From: Microbacterium sp. MYb66
Lineage (GTDB): Bacteria > Actinomycetota > Actinomycetes > Actinomycetales > Microbacteriaceae
DNA length: 64,000 nt
Reading direction: 5' to 3'
NCBI RefSeq assembly: GCF_002979435.1
Contig: NZ_PCOV01000001.1
Span: 496,001 to 560,000, forward strand
Shown here: piece by piece, positions 42,798-52,344 of the stretch
Position numbering within the stretch: the stretch's first letter is position 1
How the letters are laid out: every line of letters begins with the position of its first letter
Made by a program: the position numbers and the translations under genes
The notes under the pieces: model-generated
Database searches by the model: none
What the model was told of the DNA's origin: nothing
The model's input: the letters and a program-made list of their open reading frames with translations, nothing else

Positions 42798-43724
42798 ATG
42801 GATCTCAAGCAGTTGCGCTACGTCGTCGAAGTGGCGGAGACGTCGAGCTTCACCCGAGCTGCGGAGCGGTGCTTCGTCACACAGTCGGCGTTGAGCCACC
42901 AGATCGCCGCGCTGGAGCGGGAGCTCGGCCGACGCCTCTTCGTCCGGACGAGCCGCAGCGTCCGTCTGAGTGAGGCCGGAGAGGCGTTCGTCGGACACGC
43001 GCGCGCCGCGCTGCGAGCGGCGGCACAGGCGAAGGAGGATGCGGCGGCGGTGGACGGAGCCGTCACCGGCACCCTCAGGATCGGAGTCATCCCGACATTG
43101 ACCGCGTTCGACCTCCCTGCGGTGCTCGTCGCATACCGTGCAGCGCATCCGCTCGCGCGGGTCGAGTTGCAGGTCGGGAACAGTGACGCATTGATGGGGT
43201 CTCTTCATCGGGGCGACTTGGACATCGCCCTTCTCGGCTTGCGGGAGGGCGTGGAACCAGTCGGCGTCGCGTCGCGCGCCCTCTCCCGTGCCAACCTGGT
43301 CGCGGTGTTCCCGCGTGGTCATCACCTCGCGGCGGCGGGCGTGGTCGATCTCGAGGACCTCGCGGGGCTCATCTTCGCCGACTTCCCTTCGGGGACGTCG
43401 GGTCGCGCGCAGAGCGACGCGGCATTCGCATCCGCCGGTCTGACGCGCGATGTCGCGTTCGAGGCCGACTCCGACACGCTCATTCTCGGGCTGGTAGAAG
43501 CGGGTCTGGCGGTGACGATGCTGGCGCCTGGTACCGTCGCACGCTCGGGGGCCGATGTCGCGACCGTGGAAGTCCGCCACGGGCCGGTGCGCGTCGAGCA
43601 CATCGCCTGGGACGTCGCGGAGCCGCGACGTGTGGCCCGCGCTTTCCTCGCGCTCACCGCGAGCTCCACGCCCGAGAATGCGGAAGCGGGTCCGGGGGAG
43701 ACCCCCGGACCCGCCTCCTCGTGA
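42798..43724 (+). CDS. LysR-family transcriptional regulator
   Basis: A 308-residue regulator. The N-terminal winged helix begins MDLKQLRYVVEVAETSSFTR and continues CFVTQSALSHQIAALE. The periplasmic-binding-like effector domain starts near residue 90 (TLRIGVIPTLTAFDL). ATG 42798 is used because it sits at the canonical LysR N-terminus; longer in-frame starts would add 13 residues. It is divergent from the EamA transporter. A 13-bp terminator hairpin spans its last codons. Confidence 0.92.
   Translation: MDLKQLRYVVEVAETSSFTRAAERCFVTQSALSHQIAALERELGRRLFVRTSRSVRLSEAGEAFVGHARAALRAAAQAKEDAAAVDGAVTGTLRIGVIPTLTAFDLPAVLVAYRAAHPLARVELQVGNSDALMGSLHRGDLDIALLGLREGVEPVGVASRALSRANLVAVFPRGHHLAAAGVVDLEDLAGLIFADFPSGTSGRAQSDAAFASAGLTRDVAFEADSDTLILGLVEAGLAVTMLAPGTVARSGADVATVEVRHGPVRVEHIAWDVAEPRRVARAFLALTASSTPENAEAGPGETPGPASS
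43686..43714. terminator. Bidirectional terminator between lysR-type gene and glpK
   Basis: A perfect 13-bp stem (GCGGGTCCGGGGG and its complement) with a three-base loop. It lies inside the last codons of the LysR gene and 18 bases beyond the convergent glpK stop, so it can end both transcripts. Confidence 0.8.
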
Positions 43725-43731
43725 TGTCAGA

Positions 43732-45246
43732 TCACTTCACGTCTTCGTCGACCCAGTCCATCGACTTCGTGACGGCCTTGCGCCACAGACGCAGCTGACG
43801 GTCGCGCTCGTCTCCTTCCATGGACGGCTCCCAGCGCTTGTCCTCCTGCCAGTTGGCGGACAGGTCGTCGAGACCGTTCCAGAATCCGACAGCGAGACCG
43901 GCAGCGTATGCCGCGCCGAGCGCCGTGGTCTCCGCGACGACCGGACGTACGACCGGAACCCCGAGGACGTCGGCCTGGAACTGCATGAGCGCATCGTTGG
44001 CGACCATGCCGCCATCGACCTTGAGCTCGGTCAGGTCCACCCCGGCGTCGGCGTTGACCGCATCGAGCACGTCGCGGGTCTGGAAGGCCACTGCCTCCAG
44101 CGCGGCGCGCGCGATGTGGTTCTTGTTCGCATAGCGGGTGAGCCCCACGATCGCTCCGCGGGCGTCCGAGCGCCAGTACGGTGCGAACAGCCCCGAGAAT
44201 GCGGGGACGATGTACACGCCGCCGTTGTCCTCGACCTGCTCAGCCAGCTTCTCGACCTCGGGGGCGGAGGAGATGATGCCGAGCTGGTCCCGCAGCCACT
44301 GGATGAGCGATCCGGTGACGGCGATCGATCCTTCCAGCGCGTAGTGCGTGGGCCCATCGCCGAGCTTGTAGCCGACGGTCGTCAGCAGCCCGTTCTTCGA
44401 ATGGACGATCTCCTCGCCCGTGTTGAAGATGAGGAAGCAGCCCGTGCCGTAGGTGTTCTTGCTCTCGCCGGTCTGGAATGCGGCCTGGCCGAAGGTCGCG
44501 GCCTGCTGGTCGCCCAGGATGCCGGCGATGGGCGTCTCGCGCAGCAGCGAGGAGCTCTCCGCGGTGCCGTAGACCTCGGACGAGGAGCGGATCTCCGGCA
44601 TCATCGACTTCGGCACTCCGAAGGCCTCGAGGATGTCGTCGCGCCACTCGAGCGTCTCGAGATCCATGAACATCGTGCGGGAGGCGTTGGTGACGTCCGT
44701 CACGTGCACACCGCCGTCGGCGCCGCCCGTCAGGTTCCAGAGCACCCAGCTGTCGGTGGTGCCGAACATCAGGTCCCCGGCTTCCGCCTTCTCCCGGGCA
44801 CCGTCGACGTTCTCCAGGATCCACGCGATCTTCGTGCCCGAGAAGTAGGTCGCCAGCGGGAGGCCCACGACCGGCTTGAACCGCTCGACGCCGCCGTCGG
44901 CCGCCAGGCGGTCGACGATGTCCTGCGTGCGGGTGTCCTGCCACACGATCGCGTTGTACACCGGCTTTCCGGTCTTCCTGTCCCAGACGACCGCGGTCTC
45001 TCGCTGGTTGGTGATGCCGACGGCAGCGATGTCGTGACGGGTGAGGTCGGCGCGGCCGAGTGCGAGTCCGATCACCTCCTGGACGTTGCGCCAGATCTCG
45101 GCCGCATCGTGCTCGACCCAGCCGGCCTTCGGAAGGATCTGCTCGTGCTCCTTCTGACCTGTCGCGACGATGCTTCCCTTCTTGTCGAAGATGATCGCGC
45201 GACTCGAGGTCGTTCCCTGGTCGATCGCGATGATGTAGTCAGCCAC
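43732..45246 (-). CDS. glpK: Glycerol kinase
   Basis: A 504-residue FGGY-family kinase that phosphorylates glycerol to sn-glycerol-3-phosphate. The N-terminal [42 protein letters not shown] and the C-terminal [20 protein letters not shown] blocks are complete. The start is GTG 45246 with AAAGGAGAG about seven bases upstream. It is the last gene of the glpD-glpF-glpK operon. Confidence 0.98.
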   Translation of the reverse strand: MADYIIAIDQGTTSSRAIIFDKKGSIVATGQKEHEQILPKAGWVEHDAAEIWRNVQEVIGLALGRADLTRHDIAAVGITNQRETAVVWDRKTGKPVYNAIVWQDTRTQDIVDRLAADGGVERFKPVVGLPLATYFSGTKIAWILENVDGAREKAEAGDLMFGTTDSWVLWNLTGGADGGVHVTDVTNASRTMFMDLETLEWRDDILEAFGVPKSMMPEIRSSSEVYGTAESSSLLRETPIAGILGDQQAATFGQAAFQTGESKNTYGTGCFLIFNTGEEIVHSKNGLLTTVGYKLGDGPTHYALEGSIAVTGSLIQWLRDQLGIISSAPEVEKLAEQVEDNGGVYIVPAFSGLFAPYWRSDARGAIVGLTRYANKNHIARAALEAVAFQTRDVLDAVNADAGVDLTELKVDGGMVANDALMQFQADVLGVPVVRPVVAETTALGAAYAAGLAVGFWNGLDDLSANWQEDKRWEPSMEGDERDRQLRLWRKAVTKSMDWVDEDVK

Positions 45247-45286
45247 TTGTGCTCTCCTTTGAATGTCAGTGCGGATGGGTCTTGCG

Positions 45287-46042
45287 TCAGCCGACGAGGC
45301 CGAGCAGCACGGGGGCTGCGAGTGCGGCGATCACACCGCCGATGAGCGGACCGACGACGGGGACCCACGAGTAGGACCAGTCGCTGGCCCCCTTGCCCTT
45401 GATCGGGAGGATCGCGTGGGCGATGCGCGGACCGAGGTCGCGGGCGGGGTTGATCGCGTAGCCGGTCGGACCACCGAGGGAGGCGCCGATCGCGACCACG
45501 AGGAGTGCCACCGGCAGGGCGGTGAGCGGGCCGAGGCCTCCGGGCGTGCCGACCTCGATGTCGCCGTAGTCCGCGAACGCGAAGATGACGAACACGAGGA
45601 CGAAGGTGCCGATGATCTCGGTGACGAGGTTCCAGCCGTAAGAGCGGATGGCGGGGCCGGTCGAGAAGACGCCGAGCTTGTTGGCGGCCTCCGGCTCCTC
45701 GTCGAAGTGCTGCTTGTAGGCGAGCCACACGACGATCGCTCCGAGGACGGCTCCGACCAGTTCCGCGGCGGTGGCCGTCAGGAACATCACGAAGCTGATC
45801 TTGCCGGCGACCAGGAGGCCGATGCCGACGGCGGGGTTGAGGATCGCACCGGAGTACGCGGAGACGAGCACACCGGCGAAGACCGCGAGGCCCCATCCCC
45901 AGTTGACCATCAGGAAGCCGCCGCCGAAGCCCTTGTTCTTCGCCAGGGCGACGTTCGCGACGACACCACATCCGAGCAGCACCAGCATCGCTGTGCCGAC
46001 CAACTCGGAGAGGAAATAGAGACCGAGATTCACATCAGCCAT
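45287..46042 (-). CDS. glpF: Glycerol uptake facilitator (aquaglyceroporin)
   Basis: A 251-residue MIP-family channel for glycerol diffusion. It has six membrane segments and both pore motifs, NPAVGIG near residue 70 and NPARDLG near residue 205. The Asp in the second NPARD fits glycerol facilitators. It lies 40 bases before glpK and 90 bases after glpD. A seven-base hairpin (GTGTCGG/CCGACAC, 46064-46089) in the glpD-glpF gap could trim expression between them. Confidence 0.96.
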   Translation of the reverse strand: MADVNLGLYFLSELVGTAMLVLLGCGVVANVALAKNKGFGGGFLMVNWGWGLAVFAGVLVSAYSGAILNPAVGIGLLVAGKISFVMFLTATAAELVGAVLGAIVVWLAYKQHFDEEPEAANKLGVFSTGPAIRSYGWNLVTEIIGTFVLVFVIFAFADYGDIEVGTPGGLGPLTALPVALLVVAIGASLGGPTGYAINPARDLGPRIAHAILPIKGKGASDWSYSWVPVVGPLIGGVIAALAAPVLLGLVG

Positions 46043-46132
46043 GTCTTCTTTGACCTTTCTTGTGTGTCGGAGCCCCTCTGCCCCGACACTCTATGGGGTT
46101 GCACCGCGAGGAGGGCGGCAGTCCTCGTCCTG

Positions 46133-47842
46133 TCAGCCGCGGGCGCGGGACGGGATGTCGAGTCCGTGTCGTTCGTTCAGCAGCAGACGGGTCTGCTCGA
46201 GCTCCGCCTCGTGCCGCGAGCGGTCCCAGCCGAGCAGCGGCGCCAGGGCATCCGCGATCTCATCGAGCACCTCGGCGTCAGCGCCGCCGGTGAAGGCGAT
46301 GCTGGTGCGACGGAGGACGACGTCTTCGAGACGAGCCACCATCTCGTTCTGCACCATCCACTCGAGCTCGCGGGTCGAGAGGTCGCCGCCGGCGAGAGGA
46401 GCATCCGCTCCCTGCTCGACGTATTCCCAGACCTGGGCGGCCCTGGTGCCGTAGCGGGTGAGGAGACGCTGCGCTCGCGCTCCTGCGCCGGGCAGATTCT
46501 CCTGGATCCAGATGCGCTTCGCCTTCTCGGTACGGGGGAAGTCGCGGCCACCGCCGATCGCGCGCCCTGCAGTCGAAACGGTGCGGGTGCGGTCGATAAG
46601 CCCGAGGACGATGTCCGAGAGCGATTCCCCGAGTGCGCGGAACGTGGTCCACTTGCCGCCGACGAGGCTCACGAGGGGGACGGTGCCCTCGTCGTCGACC
46701 TCGATGCGGTAGTCGCGGGACACGAACCCCGGCGCCGTGTCCTCGTGCCGCGGCAGCGGCCGGATGCCCGAGAACTTGTAGACGATCTGGTCGCGTGTCA
46801 CGGGAATGGTCGGGAACACGTGGTGGATCAACTCGAAGAAGTAGTCGACCTCCTCCTCGGTGCACACCGGCACCTCGCGCGGGTCTGCGTCGATGTCGGT
46901 GGTGCCGACCAGGACGCGGCCCTTGAGCGGGTAGATCAGCACGATGCGGCCGTCGGAGTGCTCGAAGAAGATCTCGCGACCCTGCGTCGCCTCGAGCAGT
47001 TCAGGGTGGTCGAGGACGATATGCGAGCCCTTGGTGCCGCCCATGAAGCGACTGTCCGTGCCCAGCGCGTCGTTGGTCAGATCGGTCCAGGGACCGGAGG
47101 CGTTCACGACCACGTCGGCGCGCACCGCGAACTCCGTTCCGCTCTCACGGTCGCGGAGCAGCACCTGATCGCCGTCACGACCGATGGCCTCGACGTAGTT
47201 GAGCGCCTGGGCGCCCGGGTGTGCGACGCGCCCGTCCTGGAGCACGTCGAGAGCGAGACGCTCGGGGTCGTGCATCGAGGCGTCGTAGTAGGTCGCGGTG
47301 TACTTGATCTTCGGGTCGAGCGAGGGCAGCTCGGCGAGAGACTTCTTGCGGCCGAGGAAACGGTGCCGCGGAACCGAACCGCCGTCACGGGAGAACGTGT
47401 CGTAGATCGTCAGGCCGACCTTGATGAGGAACGCGCCGCGCTCCTGCGGCTTGCCGCTCTTGTGCGTCAGGAACCGCAGTGGAGCGGAGAGGATGCCCGA
47501 GAACGTCGAATAGATCGGGATCGTCGTCTGCAGCGGCTTGACGAAGTGCGGGGCGATCTTGAGGAGCCCGTTGCGCTCCTCGACGGACTCGCGCACAAGA
47601 CGGAACTCGCCGTTCTCCAGGTAGCGGATGCCGCCGTGGATCATGTGGCTCGATGCGGAGGATGCGCCGGAGGCGAAGTCTCCTCGCTCGACGAGCAGCA
47701 CATCGACTCCCTGGAGTGCCAGGTCGCGGAACGTGGAGATCCCGTTGATCCCGCCGCCGATGACGAGGACGCTCGTGCGTCCGGATTCACGGACGGCACG
47801 AACCTCTGCGCGCTCCGCTGACGAGTGTGTGGAATCGATCAT
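46133..47842 (-). CDS. glpD: Aerobic glycerol-3-phosphate dehydrogenase
   Basis: A 569-residue FAD enzyme at the membrane that oxidises glycerol-3-phosphate to dihydroxyacetone phosphate and feeds electrons to quinones. The FAD-binding VLVIGGGINGISTFRDLALQG, the ASGASSASSHMIHGGIRYLE block and the C-terminal helical domain (RRTSIAFTGGADAEVL) are typical. ATG 47842 has AGAGGG upstream; a longer in-frame extension overlaps the divergent regulator's promoter. It is the first gene of the glp operon and is controlled through the palindrome at 47908-47921. Confidence 0.96.
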   Translation of the reverse strand: MIDSTHSSAERAEVRAVRESGRTSVLVIGGGINGISTFRDLALQGVDVLLVERGDFASGASSASSHMIHGGIRYLENGEFRLVRESVEERNGLLKIAPHFVKPLQTTIPIYSTFSGILSAPLRFLTHKSGKPQERGAFLIKVGLTIYDTFSRDGGSVPRHRFLGRKKSLAELPSLDPKIKYTATYYDASMHDPERLALDVLQDGRVAHPGAQALNYVEAIGRDGDQVLLRDRESGTEFAVRADVVVNASGPWTDLTNDALGTDSRFMGGTKGSHIVLDHPELLEATQGREIFFEHSDGRIVLIYPLKGRVLVGTTDIDADPREVPVCTEEEVDYFFELIHHVFPTIPVTRDQIVYKFSGIRPLPRHEDTAPGFVSRDYRIEVDDEGTVPLVSLVGGKWTTFRALGESLSDIVLGLIDRTRTVSTAGRAIGGGRDFPRTEKAKRIWIQENLPGAGARAQRLLTRYGTRAAQVWEYVEQGADAPLAGGDLSTRELEWMVQNEMVARLEDVVLRRTSIAFTGGADAEVLDEIADALAPLLGWDRSRHEAELEQTRLLLNERHGLDIPSRARG

Positions 47843-47907
47843 CGTCGACCCTCTCTTCCTTACTTGCCAACCAGCATCGACCTGTGTGGCATCCCGCGCA
47901 AGCCCAC

Positions 47908-47921
47908 TGCACATATGTGCA
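47908..47921. promoter_or_regulatory. Operator palindrome between glpD and the SorC-type regulator
   Basis: TGCACATATGTGCA is a perfect 14-bp palindrome in the 103-base divergent region. It lies 24 bases before the regulator ATG and 65 bases before glpD. It is the best candidate binding site for the SorC-type regulator. Confidence 0.65.
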
Positions 47922-47945
47922 AGGATCGAGGAGGAGGAGGTCGTC

Positions 47946-48917
47946 ATGGCCGGGACAAGTGCGGAATCGCGCGACAGCAAGCTGATCGCCGCGCTCACGG
48001 CTGCGCAGCTCTACTACATGCAGGACAAGACGATGGAAGTCATCGCGCATGAGCTCGGGACCTCCCGCTCATCCGTCTCGCGCCTTCTGAGCTTCGCGAG
48101 GGAAAGCGGTCTGGTCGACATCCGCATCAACTCGCCCCTGGAACGACTCGGAATGCTCGAGCAGCGCATCCGCGATCGCCACCGCGTGGCGGCACATGTG
48201 GTCCCGATGCCCGAGATCCTCAGCGAGGTGGAGCGGCTGGAGAGGGTGGCGCTCACCGCAGGGCGCTTGCTGTCGCAGTTCGTCGACTCGAACATGGTCA
48301 TCGGAGTGGCGTGGGGTTCGACCATCAGCGCGGTCAGTCGTGGACTCACGCAGAAGGAGACGCACAACACGACCTTCGTGCAGCTCAACGGCGCGGGGAA
48401 CACCCAGACGACCGGAGTCGAGTACTCCAGCGACATCCTGCAGCGGTTCGGCAGCGCGTTCGGCGCGCAGGTTCAGCAGTTCCCCGTTCCGGCCTTCTTC
48501 GACGACCCCGCGACGCGCGAGGCGATGTGGCGAGAGCGCAGCACGCGGCGCGTGCTCGACCTCCAGGCGAAGATGGACGTCGCGGTCTTCAGCCTGGGAT
48601 CTCCTGCCGCCGAAGTGCCCAGTCGCGTGTACGTCGGCGGGTACCTCGGACGGGACGACTACCGCAGCCTTCGGGAAGACCACGCGATCGGCGACGTCGC
48701 GACGGTCTTCTTCCGTTCGGACGGCTCCTGGCGGGACATCCGCGTGAATGCGAGGGCGACAGGACCGGGACTCGACCGTCTCCGACGCGTTCCGCGACGG
48801 GTGTGCGTCGTGTCCGGCATCCCCAAGCTGGTCAGCCTTCGGGCGGCTCTGGCGGCGGGACTCATCACCGACGTCGTCCTGGACGAGGGCCTGGCCCGAC
48901 GCCTCATCGAGGACTGA
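47946..48917 (+). CDS. SorC/DeoR-type sugar-binding transcriptional regulator
   Basis: A 323-residue regulator. The N-terminal helix-turn-helix is YYMQDKTMEVIAHELGTSRSSVSRLLSFARESGLVDI (core TSRSSVSRLLSFARE). The sugar-phosphate-binding domain follows (GVAWGSTISAVSRGL, FVQLNGAGNTQTTGVEYSS, VVLDEGLARRLI). The ATG has GGAGGAGG about seven bases upstream. Divergence from glpDFK and the shared palindrome indicate it controls glycerol use; the effector is inferred to be glycerol-3-phosphate or a relative. Confidence 0.9.
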   Translation: MAGTSAESRDSKLIAALTAAQLYYMQDKTMEVIAHELGTSRSSVSRLLSFARESGLVDIRINSPLERLGMLEQRIRDRHRVAAHVVPMPEILSEVERLERVALTAGRLLSQFVDSNMVIGVAWGSTISAVSRGLTQKETHNTTFVQLNGAGNTQTTGVEYSSDILQRFGSAFGAQVQQFPVPAFFDDPATREAMWRERSTRRVLDLQAKMDVAVFSLGSPAAEVPSRVYVGGYLGRDDYRSLREDHAIGDVATVFFRSDGSWRDIRVNARATGPGLDRLRRVPRRVCVVSGIPKLVSLRAALAAGLITDVVLDEGLARRLIED

Positions 48918-48937
48918 GAGAGCCCGGCCTTCGAATG

Positions 48938-50089
48938 CTAGGGCTCCTCGGTGGATGACTCCGGTCCGGATCGGAACTCGCGGATCAGGTGATGCACCAC
49001 TGCGGTGAGGTCGCCGCCCGCGGCGTCGGCGACCGCGAGCTGACGCGCATAGCTCGCGCCGCCCTCCAGGATCGTGGCGATGCCACCGAACTCTCGACCG
49101 CATCCGAGCTCGACGGCGACCGGCGTGAGGGCTTCGAGCGTTTCCGCCAGGTGCTCTCGGACCGGACGCTGGGTGCCGGCGGCGTCGACGATCACACGGG
49201 CCTCCAGCCCGTAGCGTGCCGCGCGCCACTTGTTCTCGCGATGGAACCAGGCGGGAAGCTCCGGAAGAGTTCTGCCCTCGTCGAGTTGTCGCGAGAAGTC
49301 CTCGACCAGGACTTGCACGAGTGCCGCGACCGAGGCCAGTTCCGGCAGGGTCGACAGCCCGTCGCAGGCGCGCACCTCGATGGTTCCCCAGCGCGGCGCG
49401 GGTCTGATGTCCCAGCGCACCTCCGTCGCATCGGCCATCACGCCGGTGCGCACCATGTCGTCGAGGTACGACTCGTACTGAGACCAGTCGTGCAGAGGCC
49501 AGGGGAGTCCGGCGGTCGGAAGCTGCTGGAACACGAGTGCGCGGTTGGAGGCGTAGCCGGTGCGCTCTCCCGCCCAGTAGGGGCTCGAGGCGGCGAGCGA
49601 CTGCAGATGGGGGAGGAACCCGGAGAGAGCGTTGATGATCGGGAAGACCTTGCGGTGGTCCTCGACGCCGATGTGGACGTGGATGCCCCAGATCATCATG
49701 TTGCGTCCCCACCACTGCGTGCGCTCTATCAGCGTGTGATAGCGGGACTTGTCGGTCACCTGCTGGTCGTACCACTGGGCGAACGGGTGGCTTCCGGCCG
49801 ACAGCAGCTCGATACCGGCAGGGTCGGTCGCCGAGCGGACCGCGGTGATGGCGTTGGCGATGTCGTCCACGGCGTGCGCGACCGAGTCGCCGACTCCGCT
49901 CGTGACCTCGATCGTGTTGGTCAGCAGCTCGCCCGTGACCGTGTGGCGTTCATCGGCACTCTCGTCCTCGAGCGCGGCGAGCAGTTCCGGGGCGCGGCCG
50001 ACGAGGTCACCGCTCACGGGGTCCGCGAGCATGATCTCCCATTCGAGGCCGACGGTGGAGCGGGCGGAAGAGGCGAACTCGAGCTTCAC
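48938..50089 (-). CDS. Glutamate--cysteine ligase-like protein, YbdK/GCS2 type
   Basis: A 383-residue ATP-dependent carboxylate-amine ligase of the GCS2 family. [23 protein letters not shown]-like [26 protein letters not shown] and [19 protein letters not shown] are conserved. Actinobacteria of this family use such enzymes for gamma-glutamyl bonds of uncertain product, since mycothiol is the main thiol. GTG 50089 is chosen because CAGACT lies six bases before it; GTG 50095 is possible. Confidence 0.88.
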   Translation of the reverse strand: MKLEFASSARSTVGLEWEIMLADPVSGDLVGRAPELLAALEDESADERHTVTGELLTNTIEVTSGVGDSVAHAVDDIANAITAVRSATDPAGIELLSAGSHPFAQWYDQQVTDKSRYHTLIERTQWWGRNMMIWGIHVHIGVEDHRKVFPIINALSGFLPHLQSLAASSPYWAGERTGYASNRALVFQQLPTAGLPWPLHDWSQYESYLDDMVRTGVMADATEVRWDIRPAPRWGTIEVRACDGLSTLPELASVAALVQVLVEDFSRQLDEGRTLPELPAWFHRENKWRAARYGLEARVIVDAAGTQRPVREHLAETLEALTPVAVELGCGREFGGIATILEGGASYARQLAVADAAGGDLTAVVHHLIREFRSGPESSTEEP

Positions 50090-50167
50090 CCGCACAGTCT
50101 GGCACGCGGGCGGCGCGACACGGCAACCGTCGTTTCACCACGTTTCGCGCCTGGCGCGTGCATCTGG

Positions 50168-50203
50168 CAGAATAGAGGGTCGGACGACCTGCTCGACCCT
50201 CTA
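50168..50203 (+). promoter_or_regulatory. rpsP promoter -10 with a 10-bp palindrome at the transcription start
   Basis: The -10 box is CAGAAT (50168-50173), with TTCGCG 18 bases upstream as a weak -35. TAGAGGGTCG (50173-50182) and CGACCCTCTA (50194-50203) form a perfect dyad starting at the end of the -10 box. It could be a DNA operator or a hairpin at the 5' end of the rpsP-KH-rimM-trmD mRNA. Confidence 0.5.
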
Positions 50204-50299
50204 TCCAGCAGGTGTCCACACTCATTTGAGCTTCCGCCGGGTGTGCACCCCACTCTCCAGGCGACCGGTTCGTTTCCTTCCACACAATTCAGGAGAATC

Positions 50300-50734
50300 G
50301 TGGCTGTCAAGATTCGTCTCAAGCGCCTGGGCAAGATCCGTGCGCCGTACTACCGCATCGTCGTCGCCGACTCGAAGACCAAGCGCGATGGTCGCGTGAT
50401 CGAGGAGATCGGCAAGTACCACCCCACCGAGGAGCCTTCGTTCATCGAGGTCAACTCCGAGCGTGCGCAGTACTGGCTGTCCGTCGGCGCTCAGCCGACC
50501 GAGCAGGTCGCCGCCATCCTCAAGATCACGGGCGACTGGGGCAAGTTCAAGGGCGACGCTGACGCGAAGTCCACGCTCAAGGTGAAGGAGCCCAAGGCTC
50601 CCTTCGAGATCGACGGTTCCAAGAAGTCCGTCGTCAAGCCCAAGGTCGAGAAGAAGGCGGAGACTCCTGCTGAGGAGGCTCCCGCCGCCGCCGACGCGGA
50701 GGCCGCTGAGGCCCCCGCCGCCGCCGCAGAGTAA
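50300..50734 (+). CDS. rpsP: 30S ribosomal protein S16
   Basis: A 144-residue ribosomal protein. The first 80 residues ([36 protein letters not shown]) are S16. An Ala/Glu/Lys-rich tail of about 60 residues follows, common in Microbacteriaceae. GTG 50300 has AGGAG four bases upstream. A leader of about 120 bases precedes it. Confidence 0.97.
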   Translation: MAVKIRLKRLGKIRAPYYRIVVADSKTKRDGRVIEEIGKYHPTEEPSFIEVNSERAQYWLSVGAQPTEQVAAILKITGDWGKFKGDADAKSTLKVKEPKAPFEIDGSKKSVVKPKVEKKAETPAEEAPAAADAEAAEAPAAAAE

Positions 50735-50740
50735 TCCGCC

Positions 50741-50971
50741 GTGCTCGCCGCCGCGCTCGAACACATCGTCAAGGGGATCGTCGATCACCCGGAAGATGTC
50801 CGCATCAACGAATCCACCTCGCCGCGAGGCGACCTCCTCGAGGTGCGCGTGCACCCCGATGACCGTGGACGCGTGATCGGGCGCGGCGGCCGCACTGCGA
50901 AGGCCCTTCGCACTCTCGTCAGCGCCCTTGCTGACGGGCGTCGGGTCCGCGTCGATGTCGCGGACGACTGA
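50741..50971 (+). CDS. KH-domain RNA-binding protein (KhpA-like)
   Basis: A 76-residue single KH domain with the RNA-binding GRVIGRGGRTAKALRTL loop (GxxG as GRGG). Genes of this type sit between rpsP and rimM in actinobacteria and firmicutes, and the protein is related to KhpA, linked to mRNA and ribosome control. The start is GTG 50741, six bases after the rpsP stop. Confidence 0.93.
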   Translation: MLAAALEHIVKGIVDHPEDVRINESTSPRGDLLEVRVHPDDRGRVIGRGGRTAKALRTLVSALADGRRVRVDVADD

Positions 50972-50972
50972 C

Positions 50973-51572
50973 GTGGTGTCGAAGGACCGCAACCAGGGCA
51001 AGAATCAGCTGCGCGTCGGACGTCTCGTCAAGGCGCACGGCCTCAAGGGCGGGCTCAAGCTCGAGCTCTACACCGACAACCCGGCGGGACGATTCGTCCC
51101 CGGGGCCGCGTTCACGTTGCAGGTGCCTGAGGCATCTCCATGGCACGGCAAGGACATCACCGTTCGCGAGTACCGCGTGATGAACGGCAACCCTGTCGTC
51201 TTCTTCGACGACGTCGAGGACCGCGATGCCGCTGAGGGTCTCGTCAAGGCGATTCTCTGGATCGACCACGATGCTGACGAGGTCGAGGACGACGCATGGT
51301 TCGACCACCAGCTCGTCGGCCTCGATGTCGTGCGTGACGACGCGGTCATCGGCCGTGTCGCCCGCATCGAGCACTTCCCGGCCCAGGACCTCCTCATCGT
51401 CAAGGCGGGCGACCGCGAGATCATGGTCCCGTTCGTCGCGGCCATCGTTCCGACGGTCGACGTCGCGGCGGGTCGCCTGATCGTGACGCCCCCTCCCGGA
51501 CTCTTCGAGGAGCTTCCGGACGCCACGGACACCGAGCCGCAGTCGGGCTCGGACGACGACGCGCCTGAGTGA
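50973..51572 (+). CDS. rimM: Ribosome maturation factor RimM
   Basis: A 199-residue 30S-assembly factor that binds S19. The N-terminal RimM domain (LRVGRLVKAHGLKGGLKLELYTDNP) and the C-terminal PRC-barrel domain (DDAWFDHQLVGLDVV, PFVAAIVPTVDVAAG) are present. The start is uncertain: GTG 50973, GTG 50976 or ATG 50955 inside the KH gene. I use 50973, which is the first start after the KH stop codon. trmD follows 20 bases downstream. Confidence 0.92.
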   Translation: MVSKDRNQGKNQLRVGRLVKAHGLKGGLKLELYTDNPAGRFVPGAAFTLQVPEASPWHGKDITVREYRVMNGNPVVFFDDVEDRDAAEGLVKAILWIDHDADEVEDDAWFDHQLVGLDVVRDDAVIGRVARIEHFPAQDLLIVKAGDREIMVPFVAAIVPTVDVAAGRLIVTPPPGLFEELPDATDTEPQSGSDDDAPE

Positions 51573-51591
51573 GCGCTGATACGGTTCCTCC

Positions 51592-52311
51592 GTGCGCATC
51601 GACGTCCTCTCCATCTTCCCGTCCTACTTCGACGGTCTGACGCTGTCCCTGCTCGGGAAGGCGCGGGATGCCGGCATCCTCGACCTCCGCGTGCGGGACC
51701 TGCGGGACTGGACGTCCGACCGTCATCGCACGGTGGATGACACGCCGTACGGCGGCGGGGCGGGCATGGTCATGAAACCCGAGCCGTGGGGGCTCGCGCT
51801 CGATGAGATCGCGCGGCCTTCGGAGACTCCTGCCGCCGAACGCCCGACCATCATCTTCCCGTCTCCGGCCGGAGAGGTCTTCACGCAGAAGACCGCTCGC
51901 GAGTTGGCCACGCGGGAGCATCTCGTCTTCGGCTGCGGACGATACGAGGGTATCGACGAGCGGGTGTTCGACTACGCCGCCGACCTCGGCGAGGTACGCC
52001 TGATCAGCCTCGGCGACTACGTCCTCAACGGGGGAGAGGTCGCCACCATGGCGATGGTCGAGGCCATCGGCCGACTCATTCCCGGCGTCGTCGGCAACCC
52101 GGAGAGCCTCGTCGAGGAATCCCACGAGGACGGGCTCCTCGAGTACCCCTCCTACACGAAGCCCGCATCCTGGCGCGACCATTCAGTACCCGACGTCCTC
52201 CTGAGCGGCAACCACGCTGCGATCGACGCGTGGCGCCGCGAGCAACAGCTCGAGCGAACCCGTCGCCGACGTCCCGATCTCCTGCCGACGGACCAATCCT
52301 CCGCATCCTGA
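51592..52311 (+). CDS. trmD: tRNA (guanine(37)-N(1))-methyltransferase
   Basis: A 239-residue SPOUT-fold enzyme that methylates G37 of t[19 protein letters not shown] at the start, [16 protein letters not shown], the knotted SAM site [19 protein letters not shown] and [13 protein letters not shown] are diagnostic. GTG 51592 follows TACGGT by six bases, so an internal leaderless start may add to read-through from rimM. Confidence 0.97.
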   Translation: MRIDVLSIFPSYFDGLTLSLLGKARDAGILDLRVRDLRDWTSDRHRTVDDTPYGGGAGMVMKPEPWGLALDEIARPSETPAAERPTIIFPSPAGEVFTQKTARELATREHLVFGCGRYEGIDERVFDYAADLGEVRLISLGDYVLNGGEVATMAMVEAIGRLIPGVVGNPESLVEESHEDGLLEYPSYTKPASWRDHSVPDVLLSGNHAAIDAWRREQQLERTRRRRPDLLPTDQSSAS

Positions 52312-52312
52312 C

Positions 52313-52344
52313 CCCAGCCGGACGACTCCTTCGCCGCCGCTGGG
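52313..52344. terminator. Weak hairpin between trmD and the phosphatase gene
   Basis: CCCAGC (52313-52318) pairs with GCTGGG (52339-52344) over a 20-base loop in the 33-base gap between two convergent stop codons. No T-run. The only candidate terminator in this gap. Confidence 0.35.

Noticed and set aside
45263..47821. An 852-codon plus-strand frame opposite glpF and glpD.
   Set aside because: It lies over the glp operon in the complementary frame and has no recognisable domain or ribosome-binding site.
48920..48946. A GAGCCC/GGGCTC hairpin between the SorC-type gene and the YbdK gene as terminator.
   Set aside because: A six-base stem with a 15-base loop and no T-run; too weak to list as a terminator.
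48989..50299. A long in-frame plus-strand extension upstream of S16.
   Set aside because: It is antisense to the YbdK-type gene. The S16 domain begins exactly at the GTG with AGGAG at 50300.
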